Shown here piece by piece: positions 46,968 to 59,689 of a stretch of 64,000 bases of DNA. Numbering within the stretch: the first letter of the stretch is position 1; each line of letters opens with the position of its first letter. The translations under genes and the position numbers were made by a program. Source of the stretch: Ulota crispa (lineage: Eukaryota; Streptophyta; Bryopsida; Orthotrichales; Orthotrichaceae); contig OY987247.1 in NCBI GenBank assembly GCA_963920765.1, positions 2,542,001 to 2,606,000 on the forward strand. The letters run 5' to 3'. The notes beneath the pieces were generated by a model that was not told where the DNA came from, did not search any database, and saw only the letters and a program-made list of their open reading frames with translations.

Positions 46968-48565
46968 ATCCCAAAATTATTGTGCTTCTTGCAAGGAACT
47001 TGTGGGAATATCATTTCTGATTTTTAATCACGGTGTTTTCTAGCACACTTCTATACACGGTTTATTATCTCCTTTTCTGTTTCCATAGTTCTGTAATTTA
47101 GATGCAGCATGGAAGTTGGCCCTAACTACTTAATTTTGCTCTTGTCACCAATGGGGCCAAACATCATTGAAGTTTGACAAGAGTCCTTTATTGTCTCACT
47201 CAGGAAGCCAGCCAGGGGCACACAAGCTAAAATAGCCGGTTTGGAACTAATGAAGAAGTAAATTGTATTTTTTAGAAAATTGGGAGATTCCATGCATTTG
47301 TTTTACCAAAATAACTTCTTCTCCATTCAAGGACGAGAGGTTGAAGACAAACATTTGTGAAAACCAAAAACTGTTGGTTTGAAACAAACGAAAAAGTTCA
47401 CTTTGAAAATTCAAGGAATGTCCTTTTACATAAAGAAGTAAATTCTGCCACTTATTTTGCACCAAAAGTTGGTTTGTTATAGTGTGGCTTGGCCTTGACC
47501 TGGTGAAGATGCAGCTCCATCCGTATCCAATCAAAAATGACTGCTCTTTTACAGAGAATAAAGCAAGTGATGGGTTGTGTTTTGTTTACCCCTGGGTGCA
47601 GTTGCTATGGACAGTAGTATGGGCCACCCTAATTTCCCTACTTATGTACCTGCCATACTGCTATATACTTAGGATGTGTGACCTTTCAGATTTTTTGTTC
47701 ACGTAGTGTGTGTTTCAACAAAAATGCAAAGACGACGTTAAAATTTGTAAATGTTTCGTAGGACTGAGAGGAGCATGTGTGGTTCTAACCTTTTGCACTT
47801 CATACAAACGTTCAGACCAACTTTAATGAATCCCAACACAAGAAATTTGTGTTTGTAATTTTAATGAATCCTAACACAAGAAAAGTGTGTTTGTAATACC
47901 AAGATCTCCTTTGTTTTGCTGATGTTGTTTGGAGGCTTTCAATCAACACACAATTTTGAATACTATCAGGTTTCACTGAATATTCGGATCTCATAAGTGT
48001 GAGCTTTTATTAATTTAGCAATACTTTTTGTGCTTTCAAAGGCCAAGCTACACAAGGTGAAATGTTTTGTAGCAAAGAGCTTGTAAACAAAAAAATTACT
48101 CCTTTCGATACTTAAATTAGGATTAGATATGTCAAAGCATTTGAAACTAACTTTTTGCTCCTTTCCAGGCAATAGTTTTTGGTCTCTACCATACAAGCTC
48201 TCCAAACCACATTCTTGATTTGTAAAGAGGTTATGTTTAGTCAAATATTGCATATATCTCATGCACACTTTTATAAATCTCTCCACTCTATGAAAACTGT
48301 TTATTCTTCTTTGACACCCATTTTGAATGAGGTTTAATGGTCAAGTGCTCCAATCAGCAGCAAAAATATAAATTGTTTCATAGGCTTTTGCTTTCCAAAG
48401 CAAGTATTAAAACTTATTATTGGCTCACAAAGTCCAAAGTACCATATTACTTATTATTTGATTGATTCATCTAGTTTTTTATAGCAGAAATCACAAATTT
48501 CATTGGTTTTAACATTCAATACATATGGATCTTTGTAGTAAGAAAAGTTAACTTATGACAATATG
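46968..48565. other. Intergenic, no gene recognised
   Basis: Includes the dispersed repeat related to 33300-33540 (47215-47540). The frame 47966-48286 (-) has no recognisable domain. Confidence 0.4.
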
Positions 48566-48569
48566 TTAA

Positions 48570-49518
48570 CCCCTAAAGGACCAAGGGTGATTTTTGAGAA
48601 AAAATTTCAGAAACTACCAGCTTTTAGTGCATTGCTCAAAATCAAAAATCAAAACCTTTTTTTCTCAATTTCAACCATACAAAAGTTTGTAAAACCAATA
48701 AACCAACATGTGCAAAAAATTTCAGCCCATTTGATTGTGTGGATTGTAAGATTATAACGTTTGAAGTGAGAAAAACATCCTTTTTTCATTCCTGCAAAAC
48801 AAGGTCAACAGACTTTGAGCCTTCCTAGAGTAAAATTTTTACTTTACTCAAATTTGAGCTTTTTGACCATTCACAAGTACATGATGTTAGGCTCACTCAT
48901 GAAAAATTTCAGATGCAAATATAGAGTCTAGCTTTTTCTAAACCACCCTCCAATGCAAGGAGGTTTAGTGAATTGGCAATACATCAGTCATTCTTTCATG
49001 ATTTCTTGTGCAATGTGGAAGTCTTTTATTTGAACTCTGAAAGGTGAAAATTTGGAAACAAACATTTGGAATATGTGAAAAAAAGTTTCCAGAGCTTTGG
49101 GTTTATAGATTGAAAGATAATGGGGCTTGAAGTTAGAGGATTTTTTTTTTTCTTGAAACTGCCCAAACATAATTAACAAAGTTTGACTCTCTTCAAAATG
49201 TGATGTGAGAGCTCTTTTTTTTTTGACAGTAGTACACCATATTTTTTCAGTTTCATACTTGCCAAATTTCAAAAGTTGATGAGAGTTTTAGCATAAGATT
49301 CTCCAGAAATGCTCAAACTGCCCAAATTGCCCAGTTTCTTTTGGGCAACATAATTTTTGAACCAGGCATCCAATTGGGGAAAAAATTAGATTTCCACTTG
49401 AGAGATACATATTTACACCTTGTGTAACAATTTTAAGAACATCCAATAAAAAATAACTTCATATGACCTTGCCCGAGTTCTCAAGTGGCTGTTGAACAGC
49501 CACTTGGTCCTTTAGGGG
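48570..49518. mobile_element. TTAA-flanked (piggyBac-type) element, 949 bp
   Basis: Perfect TTAA (48566-48569 and 49519-49522). The ends CCCCTAAAGGACCAAG and CTTGGTCCTTTAGGGG are a perfect 16-bp inverted repeat, the best-preserved of the group, so it is probably among the youngest copies. No transposase frame. Confidence 0.95.
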
Positions 49519-49762
49519 TTAACATACGGTTACTTACCGTAAAAAGAATTCCTAGTAGGAAACAAAGCTCCATTCACTTTTACATCCATTTTTGTTCATC
49601 TTCCTATCTAGAATGTATATTGTTCATCCGTCATCATCTAAATAGTTGATTTTAGGTGTTATCCATAGTGACAAAACTTGAGTAGAAAACTAGGAATGTT
49701 TAATTGTTAATCAGATACTTAACTTTTTTCTTGCAATAATTTTCTTGATCAATTCTTTACTT

Positions 49763-49773
49763 TTATATATATA

Positions 49774-49845
<72 letters not shown>
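49763..49845. repeat. (AT)n microsatellite, about 80 bp
   Basis: Nearly uninterrupted AT dinucleotides; assembly length is uncertain. Confidence 0.95.
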
Positions 49846-49847
<2 letters not shown>

Positions 49848-49908
49848 TTTACTTGCTATCGTTATTCTATGCATTCCAACATGAGGTCTTTGAAAAAACA
49901 AACATTAA

Positions 49909-50136
49909 CCCTTAACATCTAAAAGACCCTTTACGCCAATACAATACAAGATATCTTTAGTGTATTTGGAATGGATCCACATGTTTACTATATTTGAGAT
50001 CAACAAAGAAGTAAGAACATAGATCAATGCATTTCTAATTAATGAGCTTTTTCAAAACCCAAATTAAAATTTCTTGATGGTAACAAATGTCAATTGCATG
50101 ACAACGTTTCTATTATGCCCACGGGACGTCTAGGAA
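49909..50136 (+). mobile_element. TTAA-flanked (piggyBac-type) MITE, 228 bp
   Basis: TTAA at 49905-49908 and 50137-50140; ends CCCTTAACATCTAAAAG and GGGACGTCTAGGAA. The interior is like 60624-60849 ('GGAATGGATCCACA', 'TTTGAGATCAACAAAGAAG'). Confidence 0.8.
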
Positions 50137-50178
50137 TTAAAATTCTTAGTATTCTTCTCTTTGGGTGGTTTAAATTTT

Positions 50179-50563
50179 GAGAAATGATATATGCACATTG
50201 ATGGGGTTTAATTTTAGATATTCACCATCAACAAGCTAAATTTGAAAAGTTTGAATTCATATTTGGATTTAGAGACCTTGATTTAGTCTAGAACCACAAA
50301 GGAGGTTACAATTGAACAACACCTAATCGAAAAGCTTACCTAGGGAACAAATCACTACTTTTTACCCTTGTTTGTAAAAAAAGCTAAGCTTTTCCATTGG
50401 GTGTTGTTCAATAATAACCTCCTTCATGGTTCTAAACAAAACCAAGGTCTCTAAATCCAAACCTGAATTCAAATTTTCCATAAGTCAACTTGTTGATAAA
50501 CACCTAAAAATTACCCCCTCGGTGTGCATATATCAAACCTTGGAAGAGCACATATCAATTCCC
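50179..50563. mobile_element. Foldback MITE, GGGAATTGATATG family, copy D
   Basis: Duplication TAAATTTT on both sides (50171-50178 and 50564-50571). Ends GAGAAATGATATATGCAC and GCACATATCAATTCCC. More diverged than copies B and C. Confidence 0.75.
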
Positions 50564-50829
50564 TAAATTTTAACTAATAAGAAGATGACCAACTAATCTA
50601 TACTGAATATTGCATTTAGGTTGCCTCACACTAATTCTCATATCTTACACTGTTACTGCTATAAAAATTATTTTCATCACTAATTAATGCAAAAAAAATG
50701 TTTTAAAGGGCCTTGCAACCACTACAAAGCTGCTGCAAATTTTTTTAACAAGGTTCAAGTTGTAGACCATGTGAAATCTAAGCATGGTCAACCATTAGTG
50801 TGGGGCAACCTAAATGCACTATTCAATGT

Positions 50830-51080
50830 ATACCAAATAGTGCTTTTAGGTTGCCTTAACAATAAGGTTGCCTCACCATGGAAAGTTACCTCAAGATTCA
50901 TGGTTTGGCCACTTGAAGGTGCATGAAATTTAAGATTTCACATAGTTTACCATGTGGACTTAGCTAATTTGTCATCTTGCAACTATGTTGTTGTTGCCAA
51001 AGCCTTTAAAAATTACTTATTGCAGTATTTATTGCTGAAAACTATTGTAGTAGTAGTAAATATATTTAAATAGTGTGTAA
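50830..51080. repeat. Dispersed repeat, second copy of the 7975-8245 family
   Basis: See 7975-8245 for shared words. The start around 50590-50650 also resembles the family ('GCATTTAGGTTGCC'). Confidence 0.5.
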
Positions 51081-51159
51081 TGTCGAGAAATTAGTATGGG
51101 ACAACCTAAATGCAAGTAAGTACGTAGAGGATTCATCGACTGAAATCCATAGAATTGGG

Positions 51160-53470
51160 GAAGGGATCTTCCCTTTTTAATTGTTTTTCCCAAGTGAAAA
51201 TCGGCCCAAAAATGATCTCGCTGACCAAGAGACTTAGGTCACGCAAGGGAACGCGGGGAACGTGAGAAACCGAGAGTGCACCAGGGGAACTTCGTCTCGC
51301 ACCCTCGCCTACACATGTTTTCGGGAGCGGTCGCAGAATTCGTAGGAATTGTGTGCGCGCGTGTGCGTCCAGAGTGTTGCCTGAATTTCGGCGTCGGGGA
51401 GCTTTTTCAGTTCGATTTCCGCGACTGGCATTGACTTACGAGGAGTATAATGCAAGTAATGATCCGCTGTTTTGGCGCCGCCGTGCAGTTTTGAAATGAA
51501 ATGCCAGTGAGTGGGTGATTGATTGCGAGAATTTGAAGGGAACGTTGCGTGTTCTTAAAAACAAACAGGCGCGTGGCCGATGTGTAGCATGTCATAGGGC
51601 TCCAGAATTCACGATGATAGCGTAAACACGTTCGATTGTTTGGTTCGGGATTGTCTGAGAAGGTGAGAGAGTTAGCGCATACATTGTCGTCGCCTTGGTT
51701 GCCGCTCCAAGGAGAAGACGAAGGCTGTGTGGAGGGCCTGCTCTTAACTGAGTGCAAGGATATTCGGATTTTCGGATTCTTCTTCCGATCACAGTTTTAG
51801 CTTCCTCCCTTAGCATTTTCACTTTGCGACAGAGAGTGGTCTAAACTCTAAACAGAGTCGTCGAGTACAATCTAGTCATACAAGTGCCTACAATTGCCCT
51901 CAATTCTAAACTCGGGAACCAATGCAAGCCTTTCTCATGTTGAAACGTGCTTTTTAGTCGCTCGATGGCTTCAGTTGATCTGTGAAGCGTCTTGTATTAG
52001 TTCGCTCTGTTTTTTCTGAGGCCTAAGAGCAGTAGGACACACGTGTTGGATCGAAAAGAAGGATAGTGTCATTCATTAACGATATTTATGGAGCGTCTCA
52101 GGTCACTACTTTGCTCTTTGGTTTTTAAAATTCGTCGAATTTGCAAACAAGGCTTTGAAAGGAATCCAACTAGAACACTTGTTACGTGGCTCGTTTTCCC
52201 TCACGAGCGTCCATGACTTTCTTAGTTTTTCTCTGTTCTTAATCTCGTATCACTCTCATTGTCGTCAGATCTGCGGGCGTGGTATTCAAGGCGCGCTTAA
52301 TGTTTCTCCGTTTCTCCAGTTGTCGTTCGTATTTCTCAGGGTTCTTTGCAAATGATTTCTTTGTAGTCTTAAGCCGTTTGAAATCAACCTCACACGACAG
52401 CAACATGGACTGTTCTGGCGTGTGAGTGCACAATGCTTGCATACTTTCAGTCGACCCTTGCCACTCATTTAAAAGTTAGGAGTACGCTCACCTGCAGAAA
52501 ATGGATCACATATGTAGAAGCTCATAAAAAGCCCCGCCTATCTTTTCAAATTTCGTACGATACCCCCTTTTGACGTTGGTTTGTTGATCCGTTGGCTGCA
52601 GTTTGTGAACAAATTTGGTTGATTGGGAGAGAGAGCTCGCAAGATAGAGAGTGATTATGGAGCTGATACTTGCTCACGCAGGACATTTTGCAGCATATTC
52701 CAGGGAATCCTTCGCAACGCTGGTATGGATTCCCTTTATCTAATTCTGAAGTTTTCAATGGTGTTTCTTTTCTGGATAGTGGATCTTACGTGAATATTCA
52801 TTTGGATGGTACTCACCTTATTCCGAAAGGGTTCCTCTGACTTAGTCTTTAGTGTCATTCGCTGGTTTTAGGGTTGCAAAACTTCAAAACTCCAGATGGT
52901 GATCATTTAAAAAATATCGTTTACGTCTACATTGCGTATATAATTCAGGCTGCGCTGGATAGATGAACTATGCATCTTTGAACGTAAAATTTCATTGTTA
53001 CCTTAGCGCTAATTCATTTGTTATTATGTTTTTGTCTTAACTTCAAAGCTGTAGTTAATTTCGCTAGTACTTTTCAATGGTTGACATGTGAAAAGTTTCA
53101 GTTATATATTAGCAGATTCAAGTTGAACATTTTTAAATGATCCGTTTTTATTGTGCCCTTAATGCCGATCCAGCAATGTCTAACTGTGGTTCAATTGAGC
53201 TCTTGTTAATTATAATCACGTTGTAGGTAAGAGTTTAATGAGGTTTCAATGTTGACGTGGTTTACATATTGCTTTTACTATTCAGGTTTTGACATCTGAT
53301 ATTAGCTTGCTTGTTTGATATGGATTCGTCGTTTAAATTGTGAGTCTTTTTTGGGTCTTGTGCAGAGCCCAGCGGTTTATTCAATTGGGATTGAATAGCT
53401 AGCTTTTGAGATCCAACAACGGTTTCATAGAGAGTAGGAATCAACGACTCTTTTTGTACTGCGTCACAGA
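51160..53470 (+). promoter_or_regulatory. Upstream region / probable spliced 5' UTR of the cyclin-like gene
   Basis: This 2.3 kb is more GC-rich than the flanks and free of recognisable transposons, unlike almost all other intergenic DNA here. Composition jumps at about 51160-51420. A good acceptor (TTGTGCAG at about 53358-53365) sits roughly 105 bp before the ATG at 53471, suggesting a 5' UTR intron. Minus-strand frames (51407-51757, 51592-51822) overlap each other and have no family, so I do not call them. Confidence 0.4.
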
Positions 53471-55603
53471 ATGGCAGACAGCCAGGCCAACGATGCTAGT
53501 AGCCTTTCCGTCGGTGCATCCAAGTGTGACTTGAATAAAGGAGCCAGCAAGCGCCGGATGCTACAACATGGTAAATCACCAACCTGTACAGTAACTCGTT
53601 CTAAATGTACAAATTTGGAGAAGATGGAACCCACTCCATCGTCGCATTTGTATTCTAAACCATCCTCAATCATCCTCCGGATCAAACAACACCCCCTCTC
53701 ACTTGAGGTTCATCTCCCTGAAGAGAGCTTTCCGAGTTCTTCAACAACGGATTCCTCCGATTCAGACAACAGCCCCGGTGGAGCGACTCAATCATCCAGC
53801 ACGGTGGAGAAGAGATCCTTTGATGAAGACTCGGATGCAGAGAGTCCTTACAATGCTAGTGGAGCGATCGACTCCTTTGCCGAGCTGGAGAATGCACATG
53901 CATCTGAAAATCGTACCATCTTGATCCATCGGATGGCTGAGGTACACTCATTCCTTACGATCCTTGTCAGATTTCAATCCCCCTCACGGTACATGTAGGA
54001 CTCATAAAAAGCGTGAAATAGTCAAGGCTTCTAAAGTGCACCTGCAACATTATCCTGGTAATAGTTTTGTGCGTTGAATACATCTAGATAGAGTTGATTT
54101 GTTTGATACACTACATCTTCGGACCGTCATTGAGTTTGCAACTGGTGTTAATAGTAAGAATTTGCCTGTGTATGTTACTTATTTCGTACCTTCTTCTTGT
54201 TCAGGTCGCACTGAATATAAAATTAGGGCCTACAGGACTATACCTGGCTGTTCAACTGCTGGATTTGTATTGGAATCACCACCGTGGGAAAGGCAAGCTT
54301 TTGGATTCTGTACAGCTGCAAGTGCTTGCCCTCACTTGTGTTCATGTCGCCAACAACAGTTTCTGTAGCAACAAAAGGTACAAGAGGCCTTTCTGCATTG
54401 CACTGAAGCAAATCTTTGCTAATCAATTTTTATTGTTTAACATAGACTTGTTGATTTCATATATGTTTCTTGTCATTATCTAGATGAAAAGAGACGTTTT
54501 GACGATTTGCTCATTTGAGAACGGCTGTGAAAGTCTCGTGACTTATCCAAGTGTGTGTCTGTGAGCAGAACCCCAGACGAATTTTGTCGCCTGGCAGGGG
54601 TAGCAGAGGGAACCGTGAAAGGATGTATGATAGTAAAGCAAGAAGCATCGCTCGAGGCCTTGCTGGGAGGCCCGCAAGCTACAGCTACGATTTCTACTTG
54701 GGGGCTTTGGTATGGGCTTTCATTCAAATAAGCTCACCTTTGTTAAAACTTTTCGTTTATGTGCATGCCGTTTTCTAATTGTAAATATACACTTGGAGGA
54801 TACTATTTGCGTCACTTATGAGTTTCACAACCAATATGTAGGGAGGGGCCACCTCAGATATACAAGAGCCAAATCTGTGGAGATCAAATTCTAATTACTA
54901 TGTGATAAAATATGCCATATGCCACCAGTGTAGTGAGCCTGATATTTGTTGTGTGTGATGTGTTCAGGCTCAAAATGGGGCATCCAGCCAACCAGCAGCA
55001 TCTGTTACAGTTTGTAGGTTTGTTGAAGAGCTCTGACTTTGGAAAAGCACACTTCCCGCGTGATCTCATGCAAGCATCGCACTTTCCTCGGACTGCTTCC
55101 ACGTCATCTGTAGATGTTCTCACGACGAATGCAGCCAAGGTAAGAAAAGCCTTACAAGGGAATGGCTAAAGCTCTTCATTGGTATTATCGGGCTGTATTG
55201 AAGCTTTCTAATTCGTCACTCTATATGCTGTTGTGCATCTTTCGTAAGATTTACAATCGCCGTAGATCTCTATCGTAACAAAGAACGGTCGACTATTCCA
55301 GATTCGAGTTTTTTGGACTTCGTTTTTGTTAGCTAGTTTTGTGATTTTCCAACAAATCTGTGTTCTTGCGCTACAATAGCTTAGCTGTAGTTGAGAAAAT
55401 GTTGGAGGAAATTTTTGAACGTTCTCGAACTTGATTGTGTTTGTAATTCTGTACACATCTGAAGTGGCACGTACTCTCTCTTGCAGGTTGTGAATGCACT
55501 CTTGTCAGCTCAAGGTTGTGCTTCCTCTCCCTCTAGCAAGAAGAGGCCCTCGGAGAAGCCCATTGTGTTCGTGCCAATGAAACGAGGTGCAGCTCAGGGT
55601 TAA
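53471..55603 (+). CDS. Divergent cyclin-box protein, 5 exons, 357 aa
   Basis: Exons: 53471-53941, 54205-54377, 54569-54709, 54968-55139 and 55487-55603. All introns are GT-AG and phases agree (0, 2, 2, 0). Residues 1-140 are Ser-rich and likely disordered ('SSSTTDSSDSDNS'). The cyclin box starts near 146: 'ENRTILIHRMAEVALNIKLG' then 'GLYLAVQLLDLYW' and 'LQVLALTCVHVANN', which follow cyclin helices 1-3. The usual tryptophan of the first helix is R, and the A-x-K-[YF]-E-E motif that contacts the CDK is replaced by 'ANNSFCSNK'. The middle ('TPDEFCRLAGVAEGTVKGCM') fits helices 4-5 loosely. The C-terminus is basic ('SSKKRPSEK'), perhaps a nuclear signal. The LAV-LLD and L-ALTC spacing is most like J-type cyclins, but this is an inference from eye. 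CDK binding is doubtful given the lost residues. The ATG is the first in the long exon, after a probable UTR acceptor. Confidence 0.7.
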
Positions 55604-56290
55604 AGGTTTAAATCGAGGTGGAGTGTATATGATGGGGGTTTTCGGTTTGCCCCCTTGTGACTAAACAATAACGCTGGTAAGTACAATCTCGCAGGTGAAA
55701 CTTGTACACACACACACTAGAGATCGGAATGCCCAGGATTTATTTGTACAATTTCAACACCCAAGAATAACACTGGAGGGAATCCCAAGTTGTTACTTTG
55801 CTCACAGGAACCTTTTGTAAAGCATTTAGAAATTCGCTTGTTCATAGATCGAAATCAGTGAAAAAGGGAAACATGAAAGTTAACTGATACCAACCTTTTC
55901 AAGGCTTTATTTTTTTTTCAAATTCTTTTAGTTTTGAATCGAGTACACAAATAGGTGGTAGATAGCTGTCCTCGACCTCATCAAGGGTTGCATGGGTTGT
56001 ATTTGACTACAGATTTGCCTAGTCTAGATTTGAGAGCGAATGACAGCGTATGTGTACATTCTTTTTGCTGCTGCTCTTTTTGTCTTTAGAGGTTTGGTAA
56101 ATAGCTGCAATGTAGTCTGCAATTCTGCATTTTGGGCTTGTTCAATAAACTGTGCCTTTAGAGACCCATGGCACAGAATTATGGTAAATCTGCTTCCATT
56201 TGTGTATAACTCAATAAAAGGATTCTTTCACTGGACTTGTGTGTGCACTTTGTTTTCTCTTGTAGGTTCTATTCTTGACCATTTTTAAAC
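55604..56290 (+). other. 3' UTR and flank of the cyclin-like gene
   Basis: Gene-like composition continues after the stop. Candidate polyadenylation signals AATAAA occur at about 56145 and 56211. The frame at 56040-56288 has no family and lies in this UTR. Confidence 0.45.
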
Positions 56291-59121
56291 TCATGCTCTT
56301 GTAAGGAATTGAAAGAGGATTTCAATGCACTCTTATATGTGAGTTTTTGGAAAATGCCTGAATATATTACGAGTTTCTAAAATTGCAATCTAATATTAAC
56401 CCTAAACTCTCAAGCTCAAATTGGTTGCATTCTTGCAATCATTGTCTAAGCTATTGCTTTGGCAAGATGAGTAACTTCTGGATAAGGATAGCAATAAATT
56501 GTGCGTATTTATCTTACTCCTAAAGAACTTGATTGTTACGGTGGCTCGATATTTGTTTGTGGTAAAGAGACTATAAAACGTGAATTTTGATCAACGTGGA
56601 TTTTGAGCAATGTGGAATTGTTTGTTATATATGGAATGTATCTGAACATTGTATTGGTCTAGATACTATGCATATATAAAGTACAACACTTTATAAGGGT
56701 TAAGGGACTTATTGTAAGAGCTTCTTGCAGTTCATAATTCTAACAAGTAGCTACATTACAAAAGGCTCTTCTTAATTTAAATAAGCAGCTACACTACAAG
56801 AGGCTTTGTCCTTGTAACATTGGCTTGTTTTTTAGTAAGGTACCTTTGATTTGATTTGCTCAATGCAAAACCTCCTCTCTTGTGGTCCAAAGCCAATAAA
56901 GGGTCACATAAAATACCATTCAACATGGCGAGTTACTCAAGTGTCCATAACAAGTTATGGAAGTGTCTATGATCACTAATCCATTATGCTATGTAGACAT
57001 TTGACCAACGTGCTTGTGGTTTGTATGGAGTGTCATATTGAAATACAAGGGGGTCTACGAGTTCTTGTTTGTAGAAATTTGCAAGAAAATTATTTGTACC
57101 AAAAAATAAAGTTCCTGAATCCAACACAAATAAATCTATGAATCATTTTTTTTAGTGAATGTAATAAGTACATGTTTTTTATCAACCATGCAAAGCAAAT
57201 AGTTACATAGACCAAGCATTAAAAGAAGTTTTGCAATAAGCATTTTATTTAATGTATTATGTTTTTGTAGTACGTTTTTGTGTTTTGTGATACATTTTTT
57301 ATACTTAACTTTATGCTGAAATTTAGACGTTCTTAGACTTTTCAAACCAACTCTAAAGAAGATTTGAAATATGCTTTTTATTCCTAGTAATAGGAACTCC
57401 TATCAAGTTCTTGTGTACCTTATGAAGCTTTCTAGATGGTATATATAGGAGGTGTACATACAAGTCAAGGATGTGTTCTCAATTTTAAACAAAATCATTT
57501 ATTGTACTTTATTGAATGATATTTCACCTTCCATATCCTTTACATCTCATGGAGTTCTAATGTTTTTTCTTCTCCATATGCTTATTCTTTTCCCAATAAT
57601 ATGAAAATGATACACATATACATCTTGTCAGCTTGTTTTACTTTGAGTCATTAATATTTTCACATTTTTTTAAGGATTGCTCATAACACCATGGTAAATG
57701 ACAAACTTGGCACTTTTGGTTTCTATCAACACGTATTTGTCATGTAAATATTCAAATTGTTCACTTTCATCATGTGCGCAAAGGGAGATCAAACGAGCCC
57801 AACAAGCCAAAGAGAGTCTAGTTGGTGGTTAAGAGTCTCCAAGAGGATTTGGAGTTAGTTGAGTGCAAATAAAGAGGTCTCAAATGTGATTTTTCAACAA
57901 ACATTGATTAATGTGCTAAACATCCAACACATTGATCCCCTAAAAGTGCTAAGGGAGGGATATTGCAGAATTTAAGGCACATATATTGCAAAAATGCATC
58001 AACCATTACAAAGAAACAATACAAATACAAAGGACAATTCAGTCACTTTTGTATAAGAGTTAAATGAATGAAATCCCACCATTTATAACGAATGCAATGT
58101 TGTTTTAAAATTGCCTTTTCATTATCCACATAGTGCATGTTTGCTCTCTTAGGGTCCTATACTACAATATTCACTCTTTTTTTCTTTTTTTAAAATTCTT
58201 TTAGTATTTATTGTCTAGTGTAGGCTTTCTAGGGCTACAATGCATCAAGTTCTCATAACTAATTTGAGGACCAAATGACAAAGGCTGAGTTTAGAATCTT
58301 AGATTTTGTACTTTGCAAACCCATATTAATTAAGCTTTTAGGAACTAAGCAGTCAAAACCTAAATCTCCACCCTTTTGCATGTAATAGATTGGATGAGCA
58401 ACATATTGAGGCCCCTTATATACTAGAGGCAAGAAGCTATAAAGAAAGTCTCTCATGGGCCATAGTATGTCCTTGAAAGGCCAGCTTTTCATAGGTAAAG
58501 GCCTTTGGTTGTAATGTCAAGTGAGAAGATGTCACAAAATTATATATTTAAAAAACACACATGTACATAAATAAATAAAATTGGTTAGGAGGATTTTGGC
58601 CCCAAATGGTCTCCCTAAATTTTAGTCAAACCCACCTCTTTTGCCGGCCTAACAAAGATTCTAGGGACCCAAAAATTGTGCATTTTTATTGCCATAGAGA
58701 GCAAAAGTGTTGTTCACCTCATTTTCTCTTCTACTTATCTTTTGGAAAAAAAAAACTTATATAAAGTGACACCGCTTGGTCTTCTCAATTTTTGTAGTTT
58801 TCATTGGTTGAAATTTTCCTCTCCATGGCTTCTTACCTCTAGTGTGAAGGGAGCATGATTGGGAATGCAATGAATACTACTAAGTTTACAACCTAAGTAA
58901 CCAAAATTTATATCCAATGCATTGCCGTAGCCTAACCCTATTAGGACCTAAACCAAAAGGTTGCATTATTACCACACAAAACTTGGGTATGTTCACGCTT
59001 GTTGTTAGGAGGGGTTTTATCAATATGAATGCAGTCTAAAAGTGTGTCCAAATGCATCTAATTTACCTTTGCTACTACCCCTCTTAAGACCAAGTGTGAA
59101 CATGGTTACCCTTTGCAAGGC
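56291..59121. other. Intergenic, no gene recognised
   Basis: AT-rich, with only short frames. A weak TTAA-bounded candidate (56400-56699) is discussed under rejected items. Confidence 0.4.
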
Positions 59122-59124
59122 TTA

Positions 59125-59683
59125 GGGCGGCTTCACACTATGGCCAAAGGTTGAGAGGCCGTCGGTTTGCACCAATAAGATTGCAAGAAACCAAGGGTTT
59201 GGCCACTCAACCCTTCACACTAGAGGCCAAACTCCAAAGGCCATCATCCTCCAAATGTTTACATGGTAGCACTTTATCATTTAAGGTTGACAGCCTCTCG
59301 ACAATAGTTTGGGTCAAGCAAAAATGGAGATCCAAACTATAATTGAGAGGCTGTCACATTGTTTTCATAAAATAAACAAGAGTTGACAAAATCTTGGCCA
59401 TTGGGTTTGGAAGGTCTAATAAATGCTATGGTTTTGGACTTTGGGCTTGGCCTTTGGAGGCCCCACACTATGGCCATGCAATTTGAGAGGCCGCGGAAGC
59501 TCATTGCCAAAAGTCTGGCCTAATGGACATGGCCTTTGGAAGCTTCACACTAAAGGTGGCCAATGGTGTCAAAAACAATATTTTAATACCTATTTTCAGC
59601 TCATTTTATTGACCTCTCACCAAAGTTTGGCCACTCAATCCCACGGGCTCTCAACTAGGCCGGTCATAGTGTGAAGCGGCCCC
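59125..59683. mobile_element. PIF/Harbinger-like MITE, 559 bp, TSD TTA
   Basis: TTA on both sides (59122-59124 and 59684-59686). The left end GGGCGGCTTCACACTATGGC and the right end GTCATAGTGTGAAGCGGCCCC are inverted, apart from small differences. The interior repeats the core TTCACACTA/CCACACTATGGCC and GAGAGGC(C) several times (near 59148, 59212, 59462, 59548), an internal subterminal-type array. No transposase frame. Confidence 0.85.
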
Positions 59684-59689
59684 TTAGTT

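Noticed and set aside
39473-49518. CCCTAAA / TTTAGGG words as interstitial telomere repeats
   Set aside because: Each occurs once, at the end of a TTAA-flanked element, never in tandem; they are terminal inverted repeats.
51407-51822. Minus-strand ORFs upstream of the cyclin-like gene
   Set aside because: They overlap in different frames, have no family, and are better explained as the 5' UTR/promoter region of the plus-strand gene.
56400-56699. Possible further TTAA-flanked element
   Set aside because: TTAA and CCCTAAA/TATAAGGG are present on the two sides, but inverted similarity is only about 8 bp and no class-specific interior is seen.
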